From Phycisphaerae bacterium (GTDB taxonomy: Bacteria; Planctomycetota; Phycisphaerae; Phycisphaerales; SM1A02), in NCBI GenBank assembly GCA_002716385.1, contig PBAX01000005.1, positions 149,066 to 212,377 of the forward strand: a DNA stretch of 63,312 nucleotides, written 5' to 3'. The notes beneath the pieces were generated by a model. It worked only from the letters and a program-made list of their open reading frames with translations. It ran no database searches and had not been told where the DNA came from. Positions 38,296 through 48,739 of this stretch are shown one piece after another (within the stretch, counting starts at the first letter, position 1; the number at the start of each line of letters is the position of its first letter). The translations under genes were made by a program, and so were the position numbers.

Positions 38296-40932
38296 ATGAA
38301 CATGGATCGATTCACCACCATGGCCAGACAATCGATTGCCTCTGCCCAGTCCCAGGCCGTCGAATCCCGGCATGCCGAACTATCCCCTCTCCATCTGCTC
38401 TCTGCACTCCTGAGTGATGAGAAGAGCATTGCCAACGATATTCTCGATCACGCCGGCCGAAAGCCCGCCGTCCTCAAGGAGCTCGTGCAGTCCGAACTTG
38501 GTCGACTCCCGCATGTCCAGTCCAACTCCGGATATACCCCCCAGACCAGCCCCGCGTTGTTGAACGTCCTGATGGAAGCCGAGAAGCTGGCGGCCGCCAT
38601 GGATGACGGCTACACCTCACAGGAGCACCTGCTGCTTGCCCTGAGCGAAGTCCCATCCCCTGCTCGGGATGCCATGAGCACGACCGGACTCGATGCCGGC
38701 ACTGTTCGTTCGGCGATCGAATCGATTCGAAAGGCCTCCGGCATCGATTCCATCGATGATGCGGACGCCGAATCGAACTTCGAAGCACTCAAGAAGTACG
38801 GCATCGATCTGAACAATCTCGCGATCTCCGGAAAGCTCGATCCGGTCATCGGTCGCGATGAGGAAATTCGTCGATGCATGCAGGTACTCAGTCGTCGCAC
38901 CAAGAACAACCCTGTACTGATCGGCGAACCGGGCGTTGGCAAGACCGCCATCGCGGAAGGTCTGGCCCAACGCATCGTGGATGGAGACTGTCCTTCATCA
39001 CTGAAGTCATCGAGAATCATTGCGCTCGATGTCGGTCAGCTTCTGGCCGGCGCGAAGTTCAGAGGCGAATTCGAGGATCGACTCAAAGCCGTCCTTCGCG
39101 AAGTCATCGCCAGCGAAGGCAGAATCATCCTGTTCATCGATGAACTGCACACCATCGTTGGCGCGGGCTCGGGTGAAGGCGCCGTCTCCGCGGGCAATCT
39201 GCTCAAGCCGGCACTCGCCAGAGGCGAGCTGCACGCCATCGGTGCCACGACACTCGACGAATACAGGAAGCACATCGAATCAGATGCCGCCTTCGAAAGA
39301 CGATTCCAACCCGTCTTCGTGGACGAGCCATCGGTGGAGGACACCATCGCGATCCTCCGCGGCCTGAAGCAGCGATACGAGGCCCATCACGGCATTCGCA
39401 TCCAGGATGGCGCGATCGTGGCCGCCGCGGCCATGAGCCATCGCTACATCGCCGATCGGTTCCTTCCCGACAAGGCCATCGATCTTCTCGATGAAGCGGC
39501 TTCGAGACTTCAACTCGAGAACGACTCGATGCCGGCTGAAATCGATGAACTCCGCCGACGGATCATGCAGCTGGAAATCGAGCGGGAAGCGCTTCGGATG
39601 GAGAAGGATCGGGATTCCAAGGGCCGACTCGAACAGATCGAGTCGGAACTCTCCAATCTCGAGGAGCAGAACCACTCGCTGACGGCCAAGTGGGAAGTCG
39701 AGAAGTCGGAACTGGATGAGATCAAGTCTGTCAAGGAATCCGCCGACACGGCCCGCACCGAACTGGAACGTGCTCGCCGATACGGAGATCTCGAGAAAGC
39801 CGCACAGATCCAGTACGGAACGATCCCGGAACTGGACAAGCGACTCGAGGAGGCCGAGCGGATACTGGCCCAACGACAAGCGGAGGGCAAGGGACTTGTC
39901 CGTGAGGAAGTGGATGCCGAACAGATCGCCGAAGTCGTCGGAAAATGGACCGGAATTCCCGCCGCCAGGCTCGTCGAAGGCGAGCGTGAGCGACTGCTGC
40001 GCATGGAGGAACGACTTCAGACCAGAGTCGTCGGCCAGGAGGTCGCGGTCACGGCGGTGAGCGATGCGGTTCGACGCAATCGCGCCGGACTCGACGAAGC
40101 CAGCCGGCCGATCGGCTCCTTCCTTTTCCTCGGACCGACCGGTGTCGGCAAGACCGAACTGTGCAAATCACTGGCCGAGTTTCTCTTCAATACCCAGGAT
40201 GCCCTGATCAGAATCGACATGAGCGAGTTCATGGAACAACACTCGGTCGCACGGCTGATCGGTGCGCCTCCCGGGTACGTCGGGTACGAGGAAGGTGGTC
40301 GGTTGACCGAAGCGGTTCGACGTCGCCCCTACAGCGTCGTCCTGTTCGATGAGATGGAGAAGGCGCATCCGGATGTGTCGAATGTTCTTCTCCAGGTCCT
40401 CGATGACGGGCGACTGACGGACGGTCACGGCCGAACCGTCGACTTCACGAACACGATCATCGTCATGACCAGCAATCTGGGATCCCAGGCACTGCTTGAA
40501 ATGACAGAATCCGGCGCATCGCAGGATGAGATCGAGCAGAGGATGATGAGCATCCTCAAGGGTTCGTTGCGTCCTGAGCTGCTCAATCGAATCGACGACA
40601 CAATCGTGTTCCATCAACTTGATCGAGCCATGCTCGGCGACATCGTCCGAGTTCAACTCGAGGATCTCTCGAGGAGGATGCTGGATCGCGGGCTGATGCT
40701 GGAAGTGACCGATGCCGCCGTTGACGCACTCGCGGAGGCGGGCTGGGATCCCCAGTTCGGCGCAAGGCCACTGAAGCGGGTCATCCAGAAGGAACTCGAA
40801 AACGCCATCGCCACCCGGGTACTCTCGGATCAGATCAAGGCCGGCGATCAGGTGCTGGTCGATTCCGACTCCAACGGCTTCAGCTTCTCTGTTTCGGCCG
40901 TCTCTCGGGAAGAGGACCCTGTCGGGGCCTGA
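38296..40932 (+). CDS. clpB: ATP-dependent chaperone ClpB
   Basis: ClpB is a hexameric AAA+ disaggregase that works with DnaK to rescue aggregated proteins. The 878-residue product has the N-terminal Clp repeat domain (residues 1-145). The first AAA+ module has Walker A GEPGVGKT and the Walker B region LFIDELHT. A long coiled-coil middle domain (about 400-530) is followed by the second AAA+ module, with GPTGVGKT and [12 protein letters not shown]. The length matches the family. ATG 38296 has AGGAG 10 nt upstream; an ATG at 38263 would add 11 residues without support. I saw no CIRCE element upstream. Confidence 0.97.
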   Translation: MNMDRFTTMARQSIASAQSQAVESRHAELSPLHLLSALLSDEKSIANDILDHAGRKPAVLKELVQSELGRLPHVQSNSGYTPQTSPALLNVLMEAEKLAAAMDDGYTSQEHLLLALSEVPSPARDAMSTTGLDAGTVRSAIESIRKASGIDSIDDADAESNFEALKKYGIDLNNLAISGKLDPVIGRDEEIRRCMQVLSRRTKNNPVLIGEPGVGKTAIAEGLAQRIVDGDCPSSLKSSRIIALDVGQLLAGAKFRGEFEDRLKAVLREVIASEGRIILFIDELHTIVGAGSGEGAVSAGNLLKPALARGELHAIGATTLDEYRKHIESDAAFERRFQPVFVDEPSVEDTIAILRGLKQRYEAHHGIRIQDGAIVAAAAMSHRYIADRFLPDKAIDLLDEAASRLQLENDSMPAEIDELRRRIMQLEIEREALRMEKDRDSKGRLEQIESELSNLEEQNHSLTAKWEVEKSELDEIKSVKESADTARTELERARRYGDLEKAAQIQYGTIPELDKRLEEAERILAQRQAEGKGLVREEVDAEQIAEVVGKWTGIPAARLVEGERERLLRMEERLQTRVVGQEVAVTAVSDAVRRNRAGLDEASRPIGSFLFLGPTGVGKTELCKSLAEFLFNTQDALIRIDMSEFMEQHSVARLIGAPPGYVGYEEGGRLTEAVRRRPYSVVLFDEMEKAHPDVSNVLLQVLDDGRLTDGHGRTVDFTNTIIVMTSNLGSQALLEMTESGASQDEIEQRMMSILKGSLRPELLNRIDDTIVFHQLDRAMLGDIVRVQLEDLSRRMLDRGLMLEVTDAAVDALAEAGWDPQFGARPLKRVIQKELENAIATRVLSDQIKAGDQVLVDSDSNGFSFSVSAVSREEDPVGA

Positions 40933-40980
40933 ACGGGGACCGGCCACACCCGAAGGCGTGCCGCTCGTACAATCCAGACC

Positions 40981-41403
40981 ATGAGATGCCTACTCCTGAG
41001 TCTGCCGCTTCTGATTGTTGGATGTACGACCGATCCCGGATTCACACCGGCCCAGCGACTCTCCGGAGAGTGGACGTCCGCCATGGATGGCAGCCGGGTG
41101 ACGATGTCTTCGGATGGAACATGGCTGTACGCCTACATCGATCAGAACGGACGACATGTGCTTCCAGGATCGTTCGATGCCACTTGGGACACCATCACTT
41201 TCATAAGCGATGATGGACTCTGCGCAGGAGTGGAAGGTCGATACGACTACGAACTCTCGATGGACACCCTGCTGCTGACCTTGTCGGATGACGATTGCCC
41301 CGGCAGGGAGATCCGAATGGACTATGCCTGGACGCGAGCGATGTCACGGGACATCCCCGCGGTGCAAATAGGCGAGGCCAAGTTCATCACCGAAAAGGAA
41401 TGA
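40981..41403 (+). CDS. putative lipoprotein
   Basis: I do not recognise this 140-residue protein. It starts MRCLLLSLPLLIVGC, a lipoprotein signal peptide with the acylated Cys at residue 15 (IVGC). The mature part is rich in Trp, Tyr and Asp with short beta-like segments (GEWTSAMDGSR, GTWLYAYIDQNG, SFDATWDTITF). It contains a possible disulfide pair (DDGLC and DDDCPG). This suggests a small lipocalin-like or beta-barrel domain. It lies 48 nt after clpB and abuts the 3' end of convergent aroC. Confidence 0.72.
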   Translation: MRCLLLSLPLLIVGCTTDPGFTPAQRLSGEWTSAMDGSRVTMSSDGTWLYAYIDQNGRHVLPGSFDATWDTITFISDDGLCAGVEGRYDYELSMDTLLLTLSDDDCPGREIRMDYAWTRAMSRDIPAVQIGEAKFITEKE

Positions 41404-42567
41404 TCAGAGCGTTCTCGCCGCATCGAGGTAGGCCGCATAGGATGCGGCGATTTCCCTGATCGTGTCGCCTCCGAACTTGTCGAGGAACATCGCCGCGACC
41501 TCGAAGGCGACCGCGTTCTCCATGACGACACTGGCGGCGGACACGGCGCACACATCGCTGCGTTCGTAATCGCTGTGCTCAGACTGCTTGGTTCGAAGAT
41601 CGACGCTTGGCATGCCCTTGAGAAGGGTGCTGATAGGCTTCATGGCGCCTGTGACCACGATCGGCATTCCATTCGTCATGCCTCCCTCGATGCCACCGGC
41701 ATTGTTCCGATCACGCATGAAACCCAGCAGCGGCGTGTCGCGCAGGGACTCGTCGTAGGAGATCGGATCGTGGACCTCGGATCCTCTTCTGGATGCCACT
41801 TCGGCGCCAAGGCCTATCTCGACGGACTTGAACGCCTGAATGCCCATGACGGCAGCCGCAATCCTGGCATCGAGACGATCGTTCAGAACGGCGCAACTGC
41901 CAAGACCGATCGGACAACCGATGACGTGCACTTCGCAGAGACCTCCGACCGTGTCCTTGTCCACCTTGGCGGCCCGAATGGCTTCCATCATGCCCTCGGT
42001 CGCCTGCTCGTCCGGCGCATAGACCTCGGATGCGTCACGAGCTGCACGAAGCTCCGCGATCCTCGAAGGATCGACCACGACATCCGTCCTGACCTCGTGC
42101 ACACTGCGCACGAAACCAAAGACCTCTATGCCGAATTCGCTGAGAAGACATCGCGCCGCGGCCCCGGCCGCTGTCCTGGCTGCAGTCTCCCTCGCACTGG
42201 CTCGCTCAAGCGTGTCACGGCAATCGTCCGTGAGCCACTTGATGCTGCCGGCGAGATCCGCATGTCCCGGACGTGGCCGATGGATCGGCGGTGTTCTCTC
42301 CGCGTCATCCAGTCGACTGTCCTTGTTGGGAATCTGCATGACCAGCGGCGCGCCGGTGGTTCGTCCGCTTCGAACACCTGCCAGGAAGGTGGCTCGGTCG
42401 GTCTCGATGCGTTGACGAGCGCCTCGACCGTATCCACCCTGCCGACGACGGAGTTCCTCGTCTATGAAATCGACATCGAGTTCCAGGCCGGCTGGAAAAC
42501 CAGTCAGGACGGCCAGACCGCATGGGCCATGTGATTCACCGGTTGTCAGGCAGGTAAGGGAAGACAT
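41404..42567 (-). CDS. aroC: chorismate synthase
   Basis: This is the last enzyme of the shikimate pathway: it removes phosphate from EPSP to form chorismate using reduced FMN. The 387-residue product opens with MSSLTCLTTGESHGP. It contains RPGHADLAGSIKW (signature 1-like), RASARETAARTAAGA (signature 2) and MRDRNNAGGIEGGMTNG (signature 3). The length is normal. I chose ATG 42567 because it starts at the conserved N-terminus; ATG 42579 would add four residues, and longer in-frame extensions run into hslU. It is divergent from hslU. Another shikimate-pathway gene, aroDE, lies 1.4 kb away. Confidence 0.95.
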   Translation of the reverse strand: MSSLTCLTTGESHGPCGLAVLTGFPAGLELDVDFIDEELRRRQGGYGRGARQRIETDRATFLAGVRSGRTTGAPLVMQIPNKDSRLDDAERTPPIHRPRPGHADLAGSIKWLTDDCRDTLERASARETAARTAAGAAARCLLSEFGIEVFGFVRSVHEVRTDVVVDPSRIAELRAARDASEVYAPDEQATEGMMEAIRAAKVDKDTVGGLCEVHVIGCPIGLGSCAVLNDRLDARIAAAVMGIQAFKSVEIGLGAEVASRRGSEVHDPISYDESLRDTPLLGFMRDRNNAGGIEGGMTNGMPIVVTGAMKPISTLLKGMPSVDLRTKQSEHSDYERSDVCAVSAASVVMENAVAFEVAAMFLDKFGGDTIREIAASYAAYLDAARTL

Positions 42568-42649
42568 GATGCGGCCCATGCTACCACCGCCCGGCCATTC
42601 ACCATAATTGGCCGGGCCAAGCGGCCTCGGGATGACTATCATCCTCCCG

Positions 42650-43981
42650 ATGTCAGATCTCACCCCACGCCAGATCGTTTCAGAGCTCGATCGCCACATC
42701 ATCGGGCAGGACATGGCCAAGCGAGCGGTCGCCGTCGCGGTCCGCAACCGATGGCGACGACGACAGCTTGATCCGGACTTCGCCCGCGAGGTCGTTCCGA
42801 GGAACATCGTCATGGTCGGACCCACCGGCGTGGGCAAGACGGAGATCGCCCGCCGCCTTGCGCGGCTCGTGAAGGCACCCTTCGTGAAGGTCGAAGCCAG
42901 CAAGTTCACCGAAGTCGGCTACGTGGGCCGTGATGTCGAATCGATGGTGCGAGACCTTCTCGAGATAGGCATCTCGATGGTTCGTGCCGAACATGCCCAA
43001 TCCGTTCGCGAATCGGCCCAGAAAGCCGTCGAGGAACGACTGGTCGGCCTGCTCCTTGGTGATGAGAAGAGCGATGATTCCTCCGATGATGAATCTCACG
43101 AGTTCGTGCGGACGCGCATGCGTGAGAAACTCGCGGATGGCACCCTCGATGAACGCGAGATCGAGATCAACGTACGGGACACCCGTCCGACACCGGCCAT
43201 CAACATGATCGGCATGGACCAGATGGATCCGGGGATGAATTCGATTCTGGAAAACCTCGTTCCCGAGCGACGAAGCCGTCGAAGAGTGACGGTCGATCGA
43301 GCTCGCACGCTGCTGCTCGAAGAGGAGACCGAGAAGCTGCTCGATCAGCAGAAGATCATCGAGCAGGCCATCGAACGGACCGAGAACGCCGGCATGATCT
43401 TCATAGACGAGATCGACAAGATCGCCTCCAGTGATCGACAGGGAAATTCGGACGTCAGTCGGCAGGGCGTGCAGAGGGATCTGCTTCCGATCGTTGAAGG
43501 CAGTGCCATCAACACCAAGCACGGTGTCGTCCACAGCGATCAGATCCTGTTCATCGCCGCCGGCGCCTTTCACGGGACCTCCGTAAGCGATCTCATGCCC
43601 GAACTTCAGGGACGTTTCCCGATCCGGGTCGAACTCGATGCGCTGACCCGAGACGACTTCCGGCGAATCCTGACAGAGCCGGATGCGGCCATCACCAAAC
43701 AGCAATGTGCGTTGCTCGGCACGGAATCGCTGGAGATCAGGTTCACCGACGACTCACTCGATGCCCTGGCTGAACTGGCAGCGGAAGCCAATGCCACTCT
43801 CGAGAACATCGGTGCCCGCCGATTGATGACGGTGATGGAAAAGGTGTTCGAGGAACTCGCCTTCGACGCGCCGGATATGGCGGCTCGTGGTGAGACGAGC
43901 GTGGAGATCACCGATTCATTCGTTCGGGAGCGACTGGCTCCGCTCCTGAAGGACGAGGATCTGGGACGATTCGTTCTCTAG
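42650..43981 (+). CDS. hslU: ATP-dependent protease ATPase subunit HslU (ClpY)
   Basis: HslU is the AAA+ unfoldase that feeds proteins to the HslV peptidase. The 443-residue product has the canonical N-terminus MSDLTPRQIVSELDRHIIG. It also has Walker [16 protein letters not shown], the GYVGRDVESMVRDL pore-loop region, an I-domain (about 115-240), Walker B MIFIDEIDKIA, and a C-terminus ending LGRFVL that normally docks into HslV. hslV, usually immediately upstream, is absent here: aroC lies upstream and divergent, and aroDE lies downstream and convergent. Confidence 0.95.
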   Translation: MSDLTPRQIVSELDRHIIGQDMAKRAVAVAVRNRWRRRQLDPDFAREVVPRNIVMVGPTGVGKTEIARRLARLVKAPFVKVEASKFTEVGYVGRDVESMVRDLLEIGISMVRAEHAQSVRESAQKAVEERLVGLLLGDEKSDDSSDDESHEFVRTRMREKLADGTLDEREIEINVRDTRPTPAINMIGMDQMDPGMNSILENLVPERRSRRRVTVDRARTLLLEEETEKLLDQQKIIEQAIERTENAGMIFIDEIDKIASSDRQGNSDVSRQGVQRDLLPIVEGSAINTKHGVVHSDQILFIAAGAFHGTSVSDLMPELQGRFPIRVELDALTRDDFRRILTEPDAAITKQQCALLGTESLEIRFTDDSLDALAELAAEANATLENIGARRLMTVMEKVFEELAFDAPDMAARGETSVEITDSFVRERLAPLLKDEDLGRFVL

Positions 43982-44005
43982 AAGACCGCGCGTGCGAACA
44001 TTCAA

Positions 44006-45589
44006 TCAGGAACCGAGCAGGGCCATCCATGTGTCCATGGGTGCCGTCGCACCGGTCCAGGTCTTGAATTGGCGAGCGGCCTGGGCGAGGAACATCGCAT
44101 CACCTGTGATGACCGTCGCGCCGCTCCGGGATGCCTGTCTGACGAATGGGGTCTCCAGCGGGGAATAGACCGCGTCGAAGACGATCATCTGTTCCGTCAA
44201 CACCTCCGCCGATCCACCAAGCGCCTCGAGAGGTGATGCCGACGGATCCGGACCACCATCCATCCCGAGCGTCGTCATGTTGATTACAGCCTTGAATCCA
44301 TCACTGGACTGAGGACCACCGGACTGGTACTCGATGGACACAGGCGATTCCATCCGAGCCTTGACGTCATCGACCAAAGCAAGCGCTCGTTCCTCCGATC
44401 GATTGAACACGACGACCTCGGCACCTTCCAGCAGCAGACCGATCGCTGCCGCTCTGGCTGCGCCGCCGGCGCCGAGCATCGCGACTTTCGAACCCTTGAG
44501 CGTCATCACCTGCCGCAATGGTCCGACAACGCCTTCAGTATCCGTGTTGTCAGCCACCAGCGAACCGTCGGGCAGCACGACCAGCGTGTTGGCGGAGCCG
44601 CACCGTCGCACCATGGGCGTGAGGGTTCCACCCACCTCCTCGACGAATCGTGACAGGTTCTCCTTGTGAGGCGAGGTCACGGCAAGACCGGAGAAGTTGA
44701 GGGCAGGCTGATCCAATAGACAGGCCAAGGAGGCCTTGAATGATTCCCAGCCTTCGATGACCGGCATGGGAACCATCACGCCGTCGAAGTTGGCCAGATC
44801 AAATCCGGTGTTGTGAAGCAAGGGACTCATGGAGTGTTCGACCGGATCGCCCATGATTCCGAACACGGATGTCGATGGGGAGACGGAGTCGAAGCGGTAC
44901 TGGTTCCGAAGCTGGTCGACGGTCAATTGTCCGGGTGCCGTCGTCTGCGCTTCTCCAAGCGATGCGAAGGTCAGCAGACCTCCGAACTTACCCGCGAGCA
45001 CGCGGGACATCACTCCGAATCGCCCCATACAGACGACGATCATTGGGCCCGCAGCCTCAGCAAGCAGCTCCATCCCCTCGAGGGAATCCCGGATCGAACG
45101 AGCCATCCAGGCGACCTTCACGACCGCGGCATCATCTTCCGCCCACATGACATCAAGTTGTCTAGCCAGATCGTCCGGTCGGCCTTCGAAGTCGTGGGTC
45201 GAGAGCACCAGCCCGCATTCACTTTCCGCCAGAAGCTTGCCGACCCCCATTCGAAGATCACGATCACGACGCCACGCAACGGATTCGACATCGATGTACT
45301 TGGGTGCGATCCCGGCCTTGACCAGTGAATCGACGAGCCCAACTCGATCGGATTCGTCTCCACCGAAATGCCCCCCCTCCTCAACCATTCGGCAGGTGAG
45401 AATGCAGGGCATGGGGGTATCGCGTACCAGCGCATGGCAGGCCTTGTGCCCCGCCGCTTCGACCGCCAGCTCATCCACGCGCCACTCGACCAGCTGGGCA
45501 CCCTCGCTTGCGGCAGCTCGAGCCTGCTCGATCGCCGAGGCGACCTCGGCTGGATCATTGACCTGGATGGAAATGGTGATGAGCGACAC
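44006..45589 (-). CDS. aroDE: bifunctional 3-dehydroquinate dehydratase / shikimate dehydrogenase
   Basis: The 527-residue fusion catalyses two consecutive shikimate-pathway steps. The N-terminal type I dehydratase (about 1-220) has the catalytic His in VLSTHDFEGRP and the Schiff-base Lys in VVKVAWMA. The C-terminal dehydrogenase (about 240-527) has GDPVEHSMSPLLHNTGF, the TSPHKENL Lys, ADNTDTEG and the NADP fold MLGAGGAARAAAIGL. The GTG start at 45589 begins at the conserved VSLITIS strand. ATG 45622 is an alternative that would overlap the start codon of the divergent neighbour. Confidence 0.93.
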   Translation of the reverse strand: MSLITISIQVNDPAEVASAIEQARAAASEGAQLVEWRVDELAVEAAGHKACHALVRDTPMPCILTCRMVEEGGHFGGDESDRVGLVDSLVKAGIAPKYIDVESVAWRRDRDLRMGVGKLLAESECGLVLSTHDFEGRPDDLARQLDVMWAEDDAAVVKVAWMARSIRDSLEGMELLAEAAGPMIVVCMGRFGVMSRVLAGKFGGLLTFASLGEAQTTAPGQLTVDQLRNQYRFDSVSPSTSVFGIMGDPVEHSMSPLLHNTGFDLANFDGVMVPMPVIEGWESFKASLACLLDQPALNFSGLAVTSPHKENLSRFVEEVGGTLTPMVRRCGSANTLVVLPDGSLVADNTDTEGVVGPLRQVMTLKGSKVAMLGAGGAARAAAIGLLLEGAEVVVFNRSEERALALVDDVKARMESPVSIEYQSGGPQSSDGFKAVINMTTLGMDGGPDPSASPLEALGGSAEVLTEQMIVFDAVYSPLETPFVRQASRSGATVITGDAMFLAQAARQFKTWTGATAPMDTWMALLGS

Positions 45590-45620
45590 ATGAGGATGGT
45601 ACCGACGTAGACTCGGCAGC

Positions 45621-46238
45621 ATGAATGCCGACGAACTGACCATGCTGAAAAAAGCCGCCGATCACCTGCACTCCTGGACAAGCGGTGATCTGAGATTCGA
45701 TGAACACATCAGGCCCGTGAAATACGTCTTCGCTCCCGATGGCAGACTCGTGCTCCCGATGATGGTGGCCATGCTTCAGGCGACCGAAACCGTCGTACAC
45801 GTGCCCAGAGCCGATGAAACCGCCATGGAACTTCTGGTGAGCCCGTTCGAATTCGACGAGGAGGGACCCGATGGTGGGCTGGCGGACAGATGGAGGATCT
45901 ACCACGGTGATCCACCGGATGTCCATTGGGCCTGCCTGTCCATCGATCTGGCAAGATTCCACGGGATGGTCATAGACGGTGAAGCCCTTCAGCAATCCAA
46001 TCCGTTTGCATCGGTCGAACCGGGAATCTGCGGGGAACTGAACCGTGAACATGTCGATCAGGTTCGGGCGACACTGCTCAAGGTCCTGGATGTCGACACG
46101 GAGGAACCGCGGGTCGTCGGCCTCGATCCACGCGGAATCGATGTACGGGCGAGATTCGATGTGGTACGGCTTGCATTCGATCGCGTTCTGGAGGATGAGG
46201 ACGACATCCGTACCGCCGCTCTTGAACTCATCAGTTGA
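45621..46238 (+). CDS. PPOX/DUF2470-like protein
   Basis: The 205-residue protein shows a two-part layout. Residues of about 25-120 look like a split-barrel, FMN-binding-type domain (KYVFAPDGRLVLPMMVAML, HWACLSIDLARFHGM). Residues of about 135-205 resemble DUF2470 (VVGLDPRGIDVRA followed by VVRLAFDRVL). This arrangement occurs in HugZ-type proteins that act on heme and in related pyridoxamine-oxidase-like proteins. The match is by eye and moderate, so heme or flavin binding is only an inference. The gene is divergent from aroDE with little or no spacer and convergent with hldE (12-nt gap). Confidence 0.55.
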   Translation: MNADELTMLKKAADHLHSWTSGDLRFDEHIRPVKYVFAPDGRLVLPMMVAMLQATETVVHVPRADETAMELLVSPFEFDEEGPDGGLADRWRIYHGDPPDVHWACLSIDLARFHGMVIDGEALQQSNPFASVEPGICGELNREHVDQVRATLLKVLDVDTEEPRVVGLDPRGIDVRARFDVVRLAFDRVLEDEDDIRTAALELIS

Positions 46239-46250
46239 ACCAACAGGCGA

Positions 46251-47714
46251 TCAACTTCCGCGGAGATGATCCACGACGTCACTGCTCCCCAGCCCGGGAC
46301 GGTGGGCCAGCACGCGGCACTCGATCCCGAGCTGCTTGACCAGCGCGTGTTCATTGATCTCCTCCGGCGAATAGTCGCCACCCTTGACGAAGAGATCGGG
46401 CATCACGGATTCGATCAGTCGATGCGAGGTTGGCTCCTCGAAGGCGATCACATAGTCGACACAGGCGAGCTCCGAGAGAATGGCCATTCGATCGTCGAGT
46501 CCGTAGACGGGCCGACCGGATCCTTTCATAGAAGCAACCTGCTCATCGACGTTGACCCCCACAACCAGGACATCGCCCTGGTTCTTGGCGTCACGAAGGT
46601 AGGCGACATGACCGGCATGGATCACATCGAAGCAGCCATTTGTCAGAACGATCGTGTGGCCGGCCTGCCTGTGGACCGCCAGTTCCAACGCCAGTTCATC
46701 GTCACTTCGAACCTTGTCCGCCAACGGCTTCTGGCGGCGGAGAATCTCTCGCTGGACTTCCGCCAGTGGAATGGGTCGTGTCCCGAAGCAGGCGACTTCA
46801 AGTCCGGCCGCGGCATTGGCAAATCTCGTGGCATCGGCCCAATCAAGCCGATTCGCACGAGCCGCCGCGATGGCGGCGATGACGACATCGCCGGCACCAG
46901 TCACGTCGTACACGGCCTGCGCTTCCGTTGGAATGACGCATGGCTCCTGACCGTTCGCCAGAAGGAGAGCGCCGTCCTTGTCGAGCGTCAGGATGATCGC
47001 CTCGCATTCGAGCTGCGTCGACAACGTCGTCGCCATGTCGACGGGCGAGGATGATTCACCGCCGGTCGCCAGCTCGGCTTCGGTACGATTGGGTGTGATG
47101 GAAGTTGCCGAACGGTACTTGGAGTAGTCCTCGAGCAAGGCGGGATCGACGATGACGTCGACGCCTGCAGATCTGGCCGCTGCTATGACGGCCTGACAAA
47201 TGGCTGGAGTGCAGACGCCCTTGTTGTAGTCCTCGAGGCAGACGACATCGACCTCCTTCATTCTGGACTCGATCAGGGATTGAAGTGAATGCTCGATGTC
47301 GACTTCGAGTGGCTTGCTGGATTCGATGTCCAGACGAAACATCTTCTGGGGATGTCGATGCTGGGCAAGCCCCACGAGACTGCGCTTGACCGTCGTGGGT
47401 CGGCTGGCGTCCTCAAGCAGACCATTCGTATCGATGCCGTTTTCCTGCAGACAAGATCGAAGATAATCGGCAGCCGGATCCTTGCCGACGACACCGCAAC
47501 AGAGCACTTCACCACCAAGTGCGGCCAGGCAGCGTGCGACATGCGCCGCCCCCCCGGCCGATCGCTCCTCGTGCTCGGCCTTCAGCACCGGGACGGGCGC
47601 ATCCGGACTGAGTCGGCCGGCATCTCCATGAACGATCTCATCGAGCATGAAATCACCGACGAGCATCGCCCGGAAAGTGGAGAGTCCTGCAACCTTGTCC
47701 AGCAGCGTCGTCAT
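46251..47714 (-). CDS. hldE: bifunctional heptose 7-phosphate kinase / heptose 1-phosphate adenylyltransferase
   Basis: The enzyme makes ADP-heptose precursor for the LPS inner core. The 487-residue product has an N-terminal PfkB-type kinase (about 1-330) with GGAAHVARCLAALG and the anion-hole motif DVTGAGD. A C-terminal nucleotidyltransferase (about 345-487) has TNGCFDVIHAGHVAYL and VKGGDYSPEEI. The length matches HldE of Proteobacteria. It is last in a four-gene minus-strand operon whose genes overlap by 4 bp, after lpxK. Confidence 0.95.
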   Translation of the reverse strand: MTTLLDKVAGLSTFRAMLVGDFMLDEIVHGDAGRLSPDAPVPVLKAEHEERSAGGAAHVARCLAALGGEVLCCGVVGKDPAADYLRSCLQENGIDTNGLLEDASRPTTVKRSLVGLAQHRHPQKMFRLDIESSKPLEVDIEHSLQSLIESRMKEVDVVCLEDYNKGVCTPAICQAVIAAARSAGVDVIVDPALLEDYSKYRSATSITPNRTEAELATGGESSSPVDMATTLSTQLECEAIILTLDKDGALLLANGQEPCVIPTEAQAVYDVTGAGDVVIAAIAAARANRLDWADATRFANAAAGLEVACFGTRPIPLAEVQREILRRQKPLADKVRSDDELALELAVHRQAGHTIVLTNGCFDVIHAGHVAYLRDAKNQGDVLVVGVNVDEQVASMKGSGRPVYGLDDRMAILSELACVDYVIAFEEPTSHRLIESVMPDLFVKGGDYSPEEINEHALVKQLGIECRVLAHRPGLGSSDVVDHLRGS

Positions 47715-48739
47715 GAAGTCGTTTCCGCGGAGTTCCTGGTGACTGGATCCACGACCGTGTCGTGAATCAACTTGCTGAGTGCCGCTTCGCCATCGAGAAA
47801 TCTCAACTCGAGGCGAGGTACGACGATCGGCACCTGCAGACGGTTCAAGTCTAGCACTTCACGGGCCTTGACCCAATCCTTTGCCGTCATGAGTATCGCA
47901 TCGGCATCAAGAACCTCAGATAAAAAGGTCGCTTCAGCCTGACTGAAGGGCTGATGATCACGAGCGGCGCGTTCATGGGTCACGGTGGCCCCGAGCACTC
48001 TCAATTGTGATCTGACCGTCGCCGGCGAACCGATCCCGAGCCTGACCACGACACGCTTGGAATGAAGCCAGTCGATCTCGACTTCATGAGTGCCCGATTG
48101 GTCGATGACCGTGAGGCTTGACCATGCATGACTGCACCACGCGATCGGTGGGCCCCCATGAGCGGATTCGATCAATGCGGCAAGCGATGGATCGATTCCA
48201 CGCGAACCCGTGACGATCACGGCATCGGCACGTTCTAGCGACGTCAACGGTTCGCGAAGTCGACCGGCGGGCAGTACGGCAGCCGTGTGCAGTGAATCAT
48301 GGGCGGAGATCAGGACTAGATCGAGATCTCTGTGCAACGCCCGATGCTGGAAGCCGTCATCCATGACAACGCATTGAACGGCTGGATTCGATGGCAGTTC
48401 CCTGCCGAGCACACCAACACGATCACCTCCTACGAATACGGGCACATCGGGATTCTCATCGCGATACTCGAGCACTTCATCGGCCACCTCTCCGGGTTTC
48501 GCGCCATACCCACGCGTGAGAATGGATGAATGGACACCGGCGTTTCGCAACTGGCCCACGATCCATCGCACCATTGGCGTCTTCCCTGTCCCACCCACCG
48601 AGAGATTGCCGACTGAAATCACCGAGGTGTTCACACGTGTGACACCGTGGCCACGATCGAATCGATCGTTGCGCCACTTGATCACGCCACCGTAGATGCG
48701 CGATCCGACTGATTTGAACAGATCAAGCGGGCCCATCAT
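47711..48739 (-). CDS. lpxK: tetraacyldisaccharide 4'-kinase
   Basis: LpxK phosphorylates the 4' position of the lipid A disaccharide at the inner face of the membrane. The 342-residue product has the P-loop-like region SVGNLSVGGTGKTPMV (about 42-57), SILTRGYGAKPG and VMDDGFQHRALHRDLDLVLI. The C-terminal TAKDWVK segment is also typical. The N-terminal hydrophobic helix of E. coli LpxK is shorter here. It overlaps maf and hldE by 4 bp each. With the heptose genes it indicates a Gram-negative-type outer membrane with lipid A. Confidence 0.94.
   Translation of the reverse strand: MMGPLDLFKSVGSRIYGGVIKWRNDRFDRGHGVTRVNTSVISVGNLSVGGTGKTPMVRWIVGQLRNAGVHSSILTRGYGAKPGEVADEVLEYRDENPDVPVFVGGDRVGVLGRELPSNPAVQCVVMDDGFQHRALHRDLDLVLISAHDSLHTAAVLPAGRLREPLTSLERADAVIVTGSRGIDPSLAALIESAHGGPPIAWCSHAWSSLTVIDQSGTHEVEIDWLHSKRVVVRLGIGSPATVRSQLRVLGATVTHERAARDHQPFSQAEATFLSEVLDADAILMTAKDWVKAREVLDLNRLQVPIVVPRLELRFLDGEAALSKLIHDTVVDPVTRNSAETTS

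Noticed and set aside
42580..42909. N-terminal extension of aroC by about 110 residues
   Set aside because: It overlaps the start of hslU antisense and precedes the conserved AroC start.
42680..43705. 341-codon open frame opposite hslU, and a similar one opposite aroC (41575-42534)
   Set aside because: Both are shadows of strongly conserved genes with clear motifs.
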